In this document: positions 38,201-43,800 of the stretch, one piece after another
Layout of the letters: each line of letters opens with the position of its first letter
Position numbering within the stretch: position 1 is the first letter of the stretch
Assembly: GCA_026260175.1 (NCBI GenBank)
Contig: JAKCWW010000370.1
Location: forward strand, 27,638-91,637
Origin: Reticulitermes lucifugus
Taxonomy: Eukaryota; Arthropoda; Insecta; Blattodea; Rhinotermitidae
Direction: 5' to 3'
Length of the DNA stretch: 64,000 nucleotides
The notes under the pieces: model-generated
What the model saw: the letters and a program-made list of their open reading frames with translations, nothing else
Database searches by the model: none
What the model was told of the DNA's origin: nothing
Made by a program: the position numbers and the translations under genes

Positions 38201-38465
38201 AGAAGTCAGTTCTGCTACTAGCGCTGACACAGCAGGCACCCCAGCAGATGCCAATAAGAAGCAGAGCTGTCCTCTGATCGCGACAGTAGGTCGAGGATAC
38301 CGTAGTTTGATTGCGCGGTACACTGACATGGTGATGACCCCAACAGGTGTTCAGAGCCCCATGCACGTGTACCATGGTAGTAGTCTTGACCGAACTGGAG
38401 GTGATGTAAGAACACACAATATGTATGCGTTGCTGTGGAGAGCAGAGAGATGGGCTGCTGCGTAA
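400..38465 (+). CDS. Lrrk: Leucine-rich repeat kinase (LRRK family), 39 exons, 5' end outside the window
   Basis: This is a multidomain ROCO protein: ankyrin repeats, leucine-rich repeats, a Roc GTPase, COR, a serine/threonine kinase and a beta-propeller-like tail. I joined 39 exons by reading frame and splice sites. Phases match at every junction, and the total is 7257 nt, or 2418 residues plus TAA at 38463-38465. Decisive motifs are the Roc P-loop GVQGIGKTS, DFGGQ and THYD, and the kinase motifs GRGAFGFV, VAMK, YRDLKSEN, DYG and APE. Ankyrin repeats with no armadillo region make it LRRK1-like in layout, as in the single Lrrk gene of flies. Known family roles are in lysosome and vesicle traffic and cytoskeleton control; that is family knowledge, not seen here. 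The first exon in the window opens inside an ankyrin repeat, so an N-terminal piece is missing upstream. The kinase, GTPase and overall length look functional. Confidence 0.97.
3580..3700. repeat. Fold-back family fragment (right half)
   Basis: It contains CTGCCTCCATCATCAGG, CCCAGAAGACAGTAATCTT and the outer end GAGAACCTCAAATCTCGCAT, all shared with other copies of the family. Confidence 0.65.
4703..10302 (+). CDS. Lrrk: Lrrk exons 6-13: leucine-rich repeat region
   Basis: Exons lie at 4703-4848, 5815-5974, 6280-6456, 7009-7217, 7611-7811, 8145-8338, 8599-8771 and 10149-10302 (residues 328-798). Typical LRR units are visible: RIDLSKNSLTWLPP, YLNVAQNKIEKLPP, LVTLDVSNNKLQTLP, LKELNVAFNLLKELP, ALNLAHNQFTSMP, LTRLNLSYNR, LKQLDLSHNQICCWP, LRTLVLADNNLARI, LSMLDISNNQLREIP and LSVLNISGN. 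Exon 9 inserts an acidic Ser-rich loop (SSTESG ... SEENLLDA), and exon 12 ends in a second acidic loop (SISEEEDSDW). Both look disordered and could be phosphorylated. Exon 9 has a tandem acceptor (TAGCAG) that can add or drop one Gln. The LRR arc packs against the GTPase and kinase in known LRRK structures. Confidence 0.94.
5040..5214. mobile_element. MITE with pogo-like ends and TA target site
   Basis: The ends are GAGTAGAACC and its exact reverse complement GGTTCTACTC, flanked on both sides by TA. At 175 bp it is too short to code. The end sequence and the TA duplication resemble pogo/Tigger-type DNA transposon derivatives. One base (5119) is undetermined. It lies in an Lrrk LRR intron. Confidence 0.7.
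5977..6195. mobile_element. Fold-back MITE-like family, near-complete copy
   Basis: The stretch begins TGTGAGATGTGAAGTTCTGA and ends with a diverged reverse complement (ACAGTAATCTTG ... CTATCTCA). Blocks such as AATGTGATG, GGTACC and the GGAGGCAGCAGG core occur in opposite orientation about the middle. The same ends and core recur in about a dozen places in this window. The left end touches the donor of Lrrk exon 7 (GTATGT at 5975). No coding capacity. Confidence 0.65.
6715..6870. repeat. Dispersed repeat D
   Basis: It shares CATTTCTGAAACTGGATCTG and CACACAGATCCAGTTT with 46690-46800, in the same order. The two ends are near reverse complements of each other, so it may be another fold-back family. 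Confidence 0.5.
7315..7545 (-). mobile_element. tRNA-derived SINE, family 1
   Basis: The right end, read on the - strand, gives a tRNA-like A box (GATAGCTCAGTCAGTATAGTG). The body carries the GGAGGGGAGTGATCAGCTTA-type segment shared with the other copies. It is old and diverged. In the intron before Lrrk exon 10, antisense to the gene. Confidence 0.65.
8772..10148 (+). other. Lrrk intron, no recognised element
   Basis: AT-rich, with no convincing repeat end, tRNA-like box or protein relic. Confidence 0.5.
10742..15903 (+). CDS. Lrrk: Lrrk exons 14-18: Roc GTPase domain
   Basis: Exons lie at 10742-11019, 12482-12627, 14590-14734, 15382-15491 and 15764-15903 (residues about 799-1071). The last LRR cap (ELPPQMGLLSRLWNLNTRGC) runs into the Ras-like Roc domain. 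G1 is GVQGIGKTS (residues about 864-872), the switch I area reads TVGVDIGDWVF, G3 is WDFGGQREYYATHQYFL and G4 is LIVGTHYD. All nucleotide-contact motifs are present, so GTP binding is expected. The region ends with the VSCKTRHNIKLL helix that precedes COR. Exon 16 is followed by a 58-bp-period partial duplication of its own 3' end and donor (14763-14803). Introns around exons 15 and 16 hold a SINE, a LINE tail and other repeats. Confidence 0.95.
11113..11421 (-). mobile_element. tRNA-derived SINE, family 1 (fullest copy)
   Basis: On the - strand it starts GGCAGCCAGGATAGCACAGT (A box) with a B box GTTCAACTCCC about 55 nt later. A long body follows, ending near AGTGGAACTATAACTC and a GGTAAA-like tail remnant. 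This copy defines the family. Antisense in the Lrrk intron 11020-12481. Confidence 0.8.
12219..12235. repeat. (CCCA)n microsatellite
   Basis: About four CCCA units follow a T-run in the intron before Lrrk exon 15. Confidence 0.85.
13752..13950 (-). mobile_element. LINE (non-LTR retrotransposon) reverse-transcriptase C-terminal fragment
   Basis: The - strand frame reads NLTRYQKGIYYSGLKVYNNL then LKKFKEQMKQF and HSFYSLQVYF. This is the usual closing segment of insect Jockey/RTE-like LINE proteins (YQKGVYYxGIKxFNxLP ... HSFYxLxE). Only the tail remains. It lies in the Lrrk intron between Roc exons 15 and 16. Confidence 0.65.
14170..14350 (+). repeat. Dispersed repeat C copy
   Basis: It has GTGAGAAATGTATACAGAAT and a later GAACTGGCTTAGGATAGAAT, parts of the same relic as at 22150. 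Confidence 0.5.
14705..14803 (+). repeat. 58-bp-period partial duplication of Lrrk exon 16 end and donor
   Basis: Unit 14705-14745 spans the last 30 bases of exon 16 and its GTAGGT donor. Unit 14763-14803 repeats it with a few changes, including TATTCAGGTAGCT. The second donor (14793) would include an in-frame TGA (14762-14764). Confidence 0.8.
16107..24699 (+). CDS. Lrrk: Lrrk exons 19-25: COR (C-terminal of Roc) region
   Basis: Exons lie at 16107-16331, 17067-17189, 18138-18331, 21069-21231, 21670-21878, 22616-22776 and 24455-24699 (residues about 1072-1511). Recognisable COR stretches are VPASYLALEDVISHL, LFLHENGVLLHYDD, LYFLDPQWLCDMLAHVV, YIVNLLNKFEVAL and RRLLLMSYFPSGFWSRLITR. COR mediates dimerisation and passes the GTPase state to the kinase in this family. 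Exon 21 is joined directly to exon 22 (...HTQLVR then IPVRSRGW...), phase 0 to phase 0. The in-between open stretch at 19686-19813 is a SINE and breaks phase. A weaker donor, GTGCTG at 18338, would add VK and also stay in frame. The exon 22 acceptor (TTAAG) is weak, so this join is the least certain in the gene. Confidence 0.9.
16395..16600 (-). mobile_element. SINE family 1, truncated
   Basis: The body (CACTCATCCTTAACCTCAGC, CACTAGGTGGAAGTTGGTGA, AAAGAACCCCAATCCCTATT) matches the 11113 copy. The tRNA-like head is missing. Antisense in Lrrk. Confidence 0.7.
17250..17480 (+). repeat. Dispersed repeat C copy
   Basis: It reads GAGAAATATGTGCAGAATTG, GTGGTCAGAAATCCTGAAGG and GGGAGGATAGTATTAAAATT, a clear copy of the family. 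Directly after the donor of Lrrk exon 20. Confidence 0.6.
17520..17665. repeat. Fold-back family fragment
   Basis: It contains GTCTTCTGACTTACAACATT, ATTTTGGAGAAACCTGCTGC and CTCCATCTGTGCTG, shared with other copies. It lies in the intron after exon 20 of Lrrk. Confidence 0.45.
17965..18055. repeat. Fold-back family fragment (right half)
   Basis: It has GTGTGAAGACGGAACACACT, TCCGAAATGTCAGAACAA and AATAACCCACAAGACTATCA, following the order of the family's right half. Just upstream of Lrrk exon 21. Confidence 0.4.
18825..18990. repeat. Fold-back family copy
   Basis: It starts TGTGAGATTTGACGTTCTC and has ATAATCTTCTGGGTTGTTA in the left half and AAAAAGACCATAATCTTAAG near the right end. It is in an Lrrk intron (18332-21068). 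Confidence 0.6.
19690..19865 (+). mobile_element. SINE family 1, sense orientation, mimics an exon
   Basis: Its reverse complement matches the family body (CACTAGATAGGGTGAAGTGG, AAAGACCCTGGTAACCACTG). It contains a false exon, 19686-19813, with acceptor, open frame and GTAGGG donor. It is the only family 1 copy in sense orientation inside Lrrk. Confidence 0.65.
20695..20785 (-). repeat. Fragment of a widespread insect repeat
   Basis: The - strand frame reads RRGSKRPWPDLRYYPSICL then KGLRKHA. I recall a near-identical phrase (RSWPNLRYYPGICLEGLRKT) in repeat-derived predicted proteins of many insects. The parent element is unknown to me. Confidence 0.45.
21380..21437. repeat. Trinucleotide microsatellite (CAC/CGT/CAT)
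   Basis: Runs of CAC, then CGT, then CAT follow one another in the intron after Lrrk exon 22. Non-coding. Confidence 0.9.
21895..21990. repeat. Fold-back family fragment
   Basis: It reads GATGGAGGCAGTAGGTTCCT, CCAAAACATCAGTATATG and GACTACATGTTGTCACATAC right after the donor of Lrrk exon 23, matching the family core. Confidence 0.6.
22150..22440 (+). repeat. Dispersed repeat C (relic of a transposon protein tail)
   Basis: Decayed text reads AGAAATGTGTGCAAAATTTT, GTCAGGCAGCCTGAAGGGTA, GGGAGAATAATATTAAAA and GGCTGTTGCGAACATGATAA. It matches a protein tail common in insect repeat annotations (GKPEGKRPLGRPRRRWEDNI and a later QDRDRWRALVNTVMN). Related copies or pieces are at about 165-265, 14170-14350, 17250-17480, 28435-28535, 47800-47960, 56125-56245 and 63155-63230, all on the + strand. 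The parent element class is uncertain. Confidence 0.55.
23437..23515. repeat. Trinucleotide microsatellite (GGT/GGC/GTC)
   Basis: TGG repeats grade into GGC and CGT repeats, giving a local GC-rich patch. In the intron 22777-24454. Confidence 0.9.
23785..23962 (-). mobile_element. tRNA-derived SINE, family 2
   Basis: On the - strand the right end reads CTATAGCTCAGGTGGTTAGT (A box) and GGGTTCAATCTC (B box). The left part (GAACATTGGTGGAATG, TTGCCCCAGTGCCA) also occurs in the copy at 63760-63920. Confidence 0.7.
24940..25050. repeat. Trinucleotide-rich tract (CAG/AGC, GGT/GGC)
   Basis: AGCAGC units followed by GGTGGT/GGCGGC units with interruptions, in the intron 24700-26255. Confidence 0.85.
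25725..25850 (-). repeat. tRNA-like SINE head fragment
   Basis: The - strand reads GGCATAGCTCACTGCATGAA and then CGGGTTGAGTCCC, an A box and B box at tRNA-like spacing. The body is short and unassigned. Confidence 0.5.
26256..27904 (+). CDS. Lrrk: Lrrk exons 26-28: linker between COR and kinase with Cys motifs
   Basis: Exons lie at 26256-26437, 26826-26947 and 27715-27904 (residues about 1512-1676). The block opens with TRFVHTSEGRFLVTRLVPCP. It contains a low-complexity acidic stretch (SYTSDGDGDSGVGPDSTGS) and ends with a conserved-looking segment (SWIVEECILAAYDRKS) followed by TCPSHGDIPL. The CPRC and CPSH pairs could together bind one zinc ion; this is inference from the spacing of Cys and His only. 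The middle exon 27 has low complexity and a multiple-of-three overall phase relation with exon 28, so its length probably varies between species. Confidence 0.9.
26620..26815. repeat. Fold-back family copy
   Basis: It contains GTGGGCACCAACATTCTATA, GATGGAGGCAGGTTTTACC, AAAACATCAATAT and ATCCCAGAAGACCATAATCC, matching the family core and right half. It ends a few bases before Lrrk exon 27. Confidence 0.6.
28435..28535 (+). repeat. Dispersed repeat C fragment
   Basis: It contains GGGCTGTTGTGAACACTATA and ATGAACCTTGGGTTCCATGA, the 3' part of the family. Confidence 0.5.
28612..32459 (+). CDS. Lrrk: Lrrk exons 29-34: serine/threonine protein kinase domain
   Basis: Exons lie at 28612-28818, 29937-30188, 30551-30695, 30941-31050, 31714-31836 and 32264-32459 (residues about 1677-2020). 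The glycine loop is GRGAFGFV (about 1699-1706) and the ATP-anchoring lysine is in VAMK (about 1725). The alphaC glutamate lies in ARQELNILLSLRHPNIV. The catalytic loop is YRDLKSEN (Asp about 1846), and the metal-binding motif is DYG rather than DFG, as is normal for LRRK proteins, followed by ISR. The activation loop is SGTKGFGGTEGFMAPEIM. Late motifs are VDCFSFGMFIYELLT and the RDRPSASQIV end. Every catalytic residue is present, so an active kinase is expected. The DYG-I motif matches the place of the Parkinson-linked G2019/I2020 pair of human LRRK2. Confidence 0.97.
29497..29793 (-). mobile_element. tRNA-derived SINE, family 1
   Basis: On the - strand it has an A box (GGTAGCTCAATCAGTATAGTG) and a diverged B box (GATTTGATTCTTGG), the family body, and a tail that on + reads AAAGGTAAAATTGTCCCTGT. 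Antisense in the intron before kinase exon 30. Confidence 0.8.
30755..30905. repeat. Fold-back family copy related to the 40259 hairpin
   Basis: It shares TGTCATTGGGTGAGTGGTTC and a diverged inverted partner (TCATCCAGTGACACAGC), then ends with AAGAACCTCAAATCTCGCA. It is the same structure as 40259-40379 but more diverged. It lies between kinase exons 31 and 32 of Lrrk. Confidence 0.65.
31375..31672 (-). mobile_element. tRNA-derived SINE, family 1
   Basis: The body has CAACCCTAGATGGAGATGAC and AAAAGGGACCCTGATGTCTA. The head is diverged (TAATCACTGCAGTGATTGAG on +). Antisense in the intron before kinase exon 33. Confidence 0.7.
33223..38465 (+). CDS. Lrrk: Lrrk exons 35-39: WD40-like C-terminal propeller and stop
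   Basis: Exons lie at 33223-33409, 34019-34273, 35347-35546, 36703-36836 and 38046-38465 (residues about 2021-2418). Blade-like strands include AELWLACSSARTDLLLATHR, SSVWLGDCFGQIHAY, VAVGLTNGRLFLVRSD, CELWCGESNGSISIFTI and TELYIGTTWGCIVVAE. The protein ends RAERWAAA, and TAA lies at 38463-38465. That stop codon overlaps a perfect donor sequence (GTAAGT from 38462), so an alternative longer C-terminus cannot be excluded, although I could not find a partner exon with the right phase. The first canonical AATAAA after the stop is at 39368, inside a fold-back repeat. Confidence 0.93.
33500..33800 (+). repeat. Two related tRNA-like SINE pieces in tandem
   Basis: B-box-like CAGGTTCAAATCTTG (about 33550) and CTGTTCGAACCTCACC (about 33690) are each followed by a similar body (TCTTAATTTTCCTCAGTC and TCACAGTTTTCCTCAATC). 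This suggests two old copies of one family side by side. In the intron before Lrrk exon 36. Confidence 0.5.
34703..34723. repeat. (TTTAG)n short tandem repeat
   Basis: About four TTTAG units. Not the insect telomere repeat (TTAGG). Confidence 0.8.
35186..35280. repeat. Compound microsatellite (TA)n-(CA)n-(GC/CATG)n
   Basis: TA repeats at 35186-35223 run into CA repeats to about 35248, then alternating CG/CATG to 35280. Purine-pyrimidine alternation is nearly unbroken. It lies 66 bp before Lrrk exon 37. Confidence 0.95.
35547..36702 (+). other. Lrrk intron, nothing recognised
   Basis: AT-rich, without a clear repeat. A short TG run lies just past the next exon at 36848-36863. Confidence 0.5.
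37385..37510. repeat. Fold-back family fragment
   Basis: It contains AGTCTTGTGGGATGTAACAC and TGTATGGTTTGACAGATAGG, like the left half of other copies. It lies in the last Lrrk intron. Confidence 0.4.
37558..37900 (+). mobile_element. Fragment of a mariner/IS630-type transposase, C-terminal end
   Basis: The open stretch reads WSADTTLPNIFHWGLLMVRV then FVNKPHTVDDL and IGKIAAVCSAMLAT, which follows the widespread insect pattern SPDLTPxDFFLWGxLKxxVYV, with a later HFQHL remnant. The downstream CCAAGTGAATCACCCTGTAT is like the 3' end of such elements. It is only the transposase tail and is dead. In the last Lrrk intron (36837-38045). Confidence 0.65.
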
Positions 38466-39366
38466 GTCATTTTGGTGAGTCTCTTAATGATCTCATGACA
38501 TAGTGGTTCCTCTGTGGAATTTCTTTGGTGTTAATTTCACTTCTGTGATAGAGTGATTGGATTACGGGTTGACAATACTGAAGGACATTCAGCTGCAGGC
38601 CGCTTGCCTTAAAGGCATGATATAATTATTGTAGTGTTGGATGTTAATGGACCAACACTGTTGTTATAGAATTTCTGAAATACTCTTGGCAGCTTCATGA
38701 GTTGCACTTTTTTGTATAAGAACTGAACACATATTTTCTGAGGCAGAGCTTGGGAAATGATATACACAAGGTGATTTAGAGAGAGTCTGTCAAACTTCCT
38801 GGTAATGTTCATTAAGTGATCTTGGATAAAGAGACATCCTGTTAAGATGGGTCCAGTTTGGAAAGTCTAAGAAGTTGTGGCAGTTGAAATAAGATAAAGT
38901 CAGGCCAGAAATAAGTATCTTCAGGTAAAGTTCACAGGAACTGCAGTATATAACTAAAAAAGCTTGGGTGCAAAATTCAAGTGCATGTTGGAGTTGTAAT
39001 TGGAATTGTTATGTTTCACAAAATTTTCTTTGAAATGAAGGTGATCTGAAGACACCACAAACGTGAATTACGAATGGTATATACACAATACTGTCTACAC
39101 TGAATTGTGTTCCTGTTAGTGGCCATCATTTATAAAACATTTATTTTAAATTAAAAGAATGCATTAAATTAGCAACTACAACTTTAAGTGGCATATCAGT
39201 TCATATAAATACACAGCTTATATCAGTGTTGGTGTTTCATTTATTTATGCCCAATTTGTATTAATTTCAAATAACTGAAAGGTGATTCCTTAAAGCAGAA
39301 ACAGATTAGCTCCAATCATAGGCTTGTGTAAAGATATTTATATTGTGTAACAACATGAGATTTTTT

Positions 39367-39669
39367 CAATAAAATATCACGCTAGTAGCCATGTGAGGTG
39401 GCTGAATGGTGAGTAAACGAGTGTTTTGAGAACCATCTCTGTCCTTGTTATCAGGGAACTGACTATCTTAGAAGTCCATCTGCGTCATGATATACCCTCC
39501 TTGTCTCACCACTAGCTATGTGCCAAGGGTTTGGGCAGGTATACATGATGTGGATGGACTTCTGAGATAGCTGGTTCCCTGATGACGAGGACAGAGATGG
39601 TTCTCAAAATGTTGGTTTACTCGACACTCAACCACCTGACATGGCTGCTAGCCCAAGAATATTTTATTG
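39367..39669. mobile_element. Fold-back element (imperfect inverted repeat with arms of about 110-125 nt)
   Basis: The left arm starts CAATAAAATAT (39367) and the right arm ends ATATTTTATTG (39669). The arms share long blocks such as GAGAACCATCTCTGTCC and TCAGGGAAC in opposite orientation, separated by a central region of about 55 nt. This is the structure of a fold-back MITE. I see no transposase and no clear target duplication. It lies just downstream of Lrrk and could form an RNA hairpin in its 3' UTR. Confidence 0.75.
39368..39373 (+). promoter_or_regulatory. Candidate Lrrk poly(A) signal AATAAA inside a fold-back repeat
   Basis: This is the first AATAAA I see after the Lrrk stop, about 900 nt downstream. 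It is part of the left end of the inverted repeat 39367-39669. Another AATAAA is at about 40629. Use of either is inference. Confidence 0.3.
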
Positions 39670-40258
39670 AATTTGGTCACCGTAAAAGCTTTAAATTATA
39701 TGAGATTCCTTGAGTAGCTGAATAACTATTAGGTGATGTTGGGCACAGAGTGGTTAGTACTGGAATAATTGTGTCCTCTGTGTTAGGACACAGAAGCTTT
39801 TTTTTACCAAAGAGAAGTGTTGTGCAAAACAGTTACTTATGCTGTAAAATTAATATTAAAATACAAATGATTTGTAGTTGAACAACCCACAAGGTTAATT
39901 GCATTGTAACGAAAAGGATGCAAGTCTGTTTTATGTTGACCAGAAAAGTAAAGTGATTGAGTGTGTGCATATGAAATATTTGTGCAGGTTTTACTGATGC
40001 TGAAAAACAGAAGTTGGGTCCAAAATATTTACAAATTTAGGAGACCTGTAAATGGAAATTCTAGTTTAATTTTCTGTGCTGTTGGGAACTAATTTTCCTG
40101 GTTGTTTACCTGTGTTATTTTAGGCCCTCAAACTGGAAAAAAAGTTGTCTTGTGTGCTTCCTTGTACATTTAATGTTACAGTTACATAGTCATCAGCAAC
40201 TGCCAATCTGTAAACATGTAGTTCACAAGATCTGAGGCTCTCACAGTGGTGTAACTGA

Positions 40259-40379
40259 GGATTCAGGTCTTCTGGGATGTGATGCTGTGTCATTGGGTGA
40301 GTGGTTCCTGACATTTCAAACGAACGTCAAGAACCACTCACCCAGTGACACAGCATCACATCCCAGAAGACCTGAATCC
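40259..40379. repeat. Near-perfect inverted repeat: 54-nt arms, 13-nt loop
   Basis: The left arm 40259-40312 and right arm 40326-40379 are reverse complements at 52 of 54 positions (the two exceptions can still form G-U pairs in one RNA strand). The loop is 40313-40325. Flanking bases (GAGGCTCTCACAGTGGTG from about 40233) match the outer end of the fold-back family seen elsewhere in the window, so this is probably a young or gene-converted copy. Confidence 0.85.
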
Positions 40380-41520
40380 ATATGTAGTTTGCAGTTTGGT
40401 TGCAATTAGCAAAAAATATACACTTTTCTGTGGATGGTGTCACATGTACCATTTGCAGGATATGAAATATTTTTCTGGTATGGTCTTTCAAGTAATGTTT
40501 TTACAACTCTCTTGAGGGATGAGTCATATTAAAATAGGTAGTCTGAGGTAAGTGGTGTTAAAGAATAATAGTTAGAATGAAGCATGTATTTTGTTGCATT
40601 GAGTGGCACATTAAAGTGATGTATCGCAATAAAATACAGCTTTCCTCCCATCTAACTGAAAGTAGAAGCTGTGCTGTCATTTTCTTTGGACATGTCATGG
40701 CCTTATGCTACAGCCATGAAGTGCACTACTACATGCTTTCAAAAGGTGGTGAATTTAAAAGCCAATTCGGGACAGCAGTAATAACTTGCTGTCCGATGGG
40801 TTACGTTACACTTGGTTTCCATATTAAAACTACATGTAACTCTGTTCACTTGTACAATGTTTTGGAGGAGGGGAGAGGGAAACTTTTATATCACATTTGT
40901 AACTTGGATTTTTATCTTGAATTTTGGGAATAACTGTTGGTGCTCAAGGAATGTTGTGAATTCCAAGGCCTATTTTGGGTTCATAGTGAATATGACATTG
41001 TGTTTGTATATGAATACACACACACTTGTACTCTTGTGGTGTATTAAGTTATGTTCTTTAGAATAAGTAATGATTTTCTGGACTACATTGGTTGAGTGTG
41101 TGTGTGTGTTCCTATGTATCACCTATTCTGCCTGCTTCAGTTGTGATGCCATTGAAGATTTAAAGCTTGATTTAGACCAAAAGTATTCCAAAACACTGCT
41201 CTAGAAATATGTAAATTCTACACTTTTTCTAACAAATTATAAATTAATATTATCTTAATGTAATCTGCTTTCGTGTCTGTGAAAAGTTCATTTAATTACA
41301 GTTCTCTTGCTGCATGTCTGTCGAGTAAAATACATCTGTTTATTATATTTTGATTATGACCGCTACAGACTAAAATAGTGTCTGGAAAACACACTTCTTT
41401 CACATGTGTTCTACACATTTATGTTTAATCGAATTGAGATTAAAATAACTGCGAAACTTTTTTGTGCAGTATTTGCTTCTAGAGTAGTCACACTGCATGA
41501 CAGACATTTTTGTCTATTTT

Positions 41521-41810
41521 ATGCATTGATAGGTCACACCTGTGACCCTCAGTATGGAGAAGCTGTCTCTGAAACTGTATGCAGTGACATCTATTTGGGC
41601 GCCGAGTCATGTGAATGCAGAATTCATGCCCACTGCAGAGATTATCTCTGTCTTCATCATCCACGGTGGACTGTCTTCACTGTTCCCCAAGTGGTCCATT
41701 CTGGGAACAGGACACTGAGCTCCGAGGACATACCTTCAGTATTAATACAGTATACAGCTGCGTCACTCATCACATTATCTCCTGGTGATGGAGACGGAGG
41801 CAATCTCTGA
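41521..41810. other. Unexplained GC-richer island with open frames
   Basis: The + strand is open in two frames for over 55 codons each, and base composition is clearly richer in G and C than its flanks. Neither frame resembles a family I know. Neither fits the phase of a read-on from the last Lrrk exon (a phase-2 donor at 38462 would hit a stop within four codons). It could be a repeat fragment, an unspliced piece of a retrogene, or a non-coding RNA. Confidence 0.4.
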
Positions 41811-43684
41811 AACATTTAACTCAAATTCCATATTCACATGAGTGATCACCACAGAAGATGTCATTGCATGAAGGTCATTAGTTTGTAAGTTAAGATTTGC
41901 TTTTATATTGGAAATTTGTGTATGTAAAGATACCAGAAATTATTACTGGTATTTAAAGTTTGGGGATTGGAGTTAAAAGGACAACAGACTCCTTAGTCTT
42001 GCATACATGAAATATTGATACAGTTTGTGATATGATAAGGGTGTAAATATTCTGCTTTAAGTTCTTGGGTAAAGTAATAGTTTTTTTTGTGGGGGGGGGG
42101 GTAATGGTCAGCTTGGAACAGGAATCAGAATTGTGTAGTGGCTGGTGAAAGCATACATAACACAGATTGGCACATTTGTGTCTGGTCATCTCCTATAGGT
42201 ACACGTTTTCACATTAGAAGATTCCTTTTCTACCATAAAAATAGCAAACATTCTGATGTTAATGTATGAATAATGTGCAAGACTGTTACCAATTGCAAAA
42301 CACAGGGCATAAAATTTAATTAGTATGACATAAAAATGTAGGGGTGACAGACAGTATTGAAACTCAAATGGAAGTGAAGATTCAGTTAGCAGTCCCATGT
42401 TAATTGTCATTCCTGAGATTTGCTGTTTTGCTAACACAATGAAAGACACCGTAGTTAGGAATTAACCTTTTCTCAGCACACTGAAATTGAACTATTACCT
42501 TTACTATCACCATTTTATTTGTATTTATATTTCTTCTTCCTTTGTAATTGAGACAAATTTTAAACCTTATTGCTTATTTAGTGATGTTTTATCAACTACC
42601 AATATTACACTTTATACATCAAGAAAATATTGTCTCCAGATGTATTTGGTACTGTTGGGAGGCCATCACATTGAAACAGAATTCGTTCAAGAGTCTGCAT
42701 AGCAATTCTTAATGTTCTCAACGTTAAGTAATGTTATGACTCACTATAGTGTCATTAAGTAACCAATCATATATAACATGTGGATGTCAGAAGTATGCTA
42801 TTTCTATTTCCCATTAACACAAAGGCAAAATGAGAGTTATAGTTACTTAAGATATGAAACCCTGAAACTGAAAGTTCTTTGGTATTAAATGTAAAGACTT
42901 TTGTATAGTCACTTAGGCAATTCAGTTATTTTACAGAATCTGCTATATTTAAACCCTCTCTAAACTTTAGCTATGACAATACTGGAGTGTGGTGGTAGGT
43001 TTTGCAAAATATATGATAATATGAATAGAAAACAGGGTAATAACACTTATGGTCTTGGCTAGAATGGGTTGAGAAGTTTAAGAAGAAACTAGTGACAATG
43101 TAGAAACCTGTTGACTTTCCCATATACTGACCACTGACTGGTCACAATATTCATGTTACATTGGTTGTATATTGTCCCTTCTCTTGATCACCCCATATGG
43201 GACATATGATCTCATTTGACTGTTGCTTTCTTGATAGAGAAAGTGGTCTGCAGTCAGTTCCCCATTGATATTTGGGTCTTTACATTCTTAGATATAAAGC
43301 TGTATGGGCAGTGAGAGAGAAATGTTTCTCCATTAACGACACTTGTTTTACAGAACAGGATTCTGTGGAGTAATTGAAGTGTTTTCATATCAACAAGTAT
43401 GTGATGTCATCAGTATTTGTGACGTACAGCAGGAGAGTAAGATGATTGTGGTCTGTAGGCTGGATGCGTTCTTTGCAATAAGCATGTCCAGTCCATTAAT
43501 GAAGTTACCCAACTCCAGAAAGGGACTTGCCCACTGACTAGATGCAAAACAGAAGAAATTTGATCATAAAACCTACATACCATTATGTATTGGTGTTTCT
43601 CAACATTTTGTGGTTTGCTAGCTCATTTGTGTGATTTGAAGCTTAGATGTCAGAATTATAATGAAAAAAAGAAAATGGGCAGGT

Positions 43685-43800
43685 TACGATTGTAACCTTC
43701 ATGTATGTGATACCACATAGTCTGGTAGATGGTTACTGGAGTTTAGGAGGAACCTGCTGGCTCTATCTTCTGCCCTGAATATGCAGCTTAATATTCCAAT
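43685..43800. repeat. Fold-back family fragment
   Basis: It contains GTGATACCACATAGTCTGGT and TTTAGGAGGAACCTGCTGGC, similar to the family's left half and core. Confidence 0.45.

Noticed and set aside
41406-41810. Alternative last exon of Lrrk
   Set aside because: Joining from the 38462 donor (phase 2) to the acceptor at about 41532 meets a stop within four codons, and the other frames do not fit.
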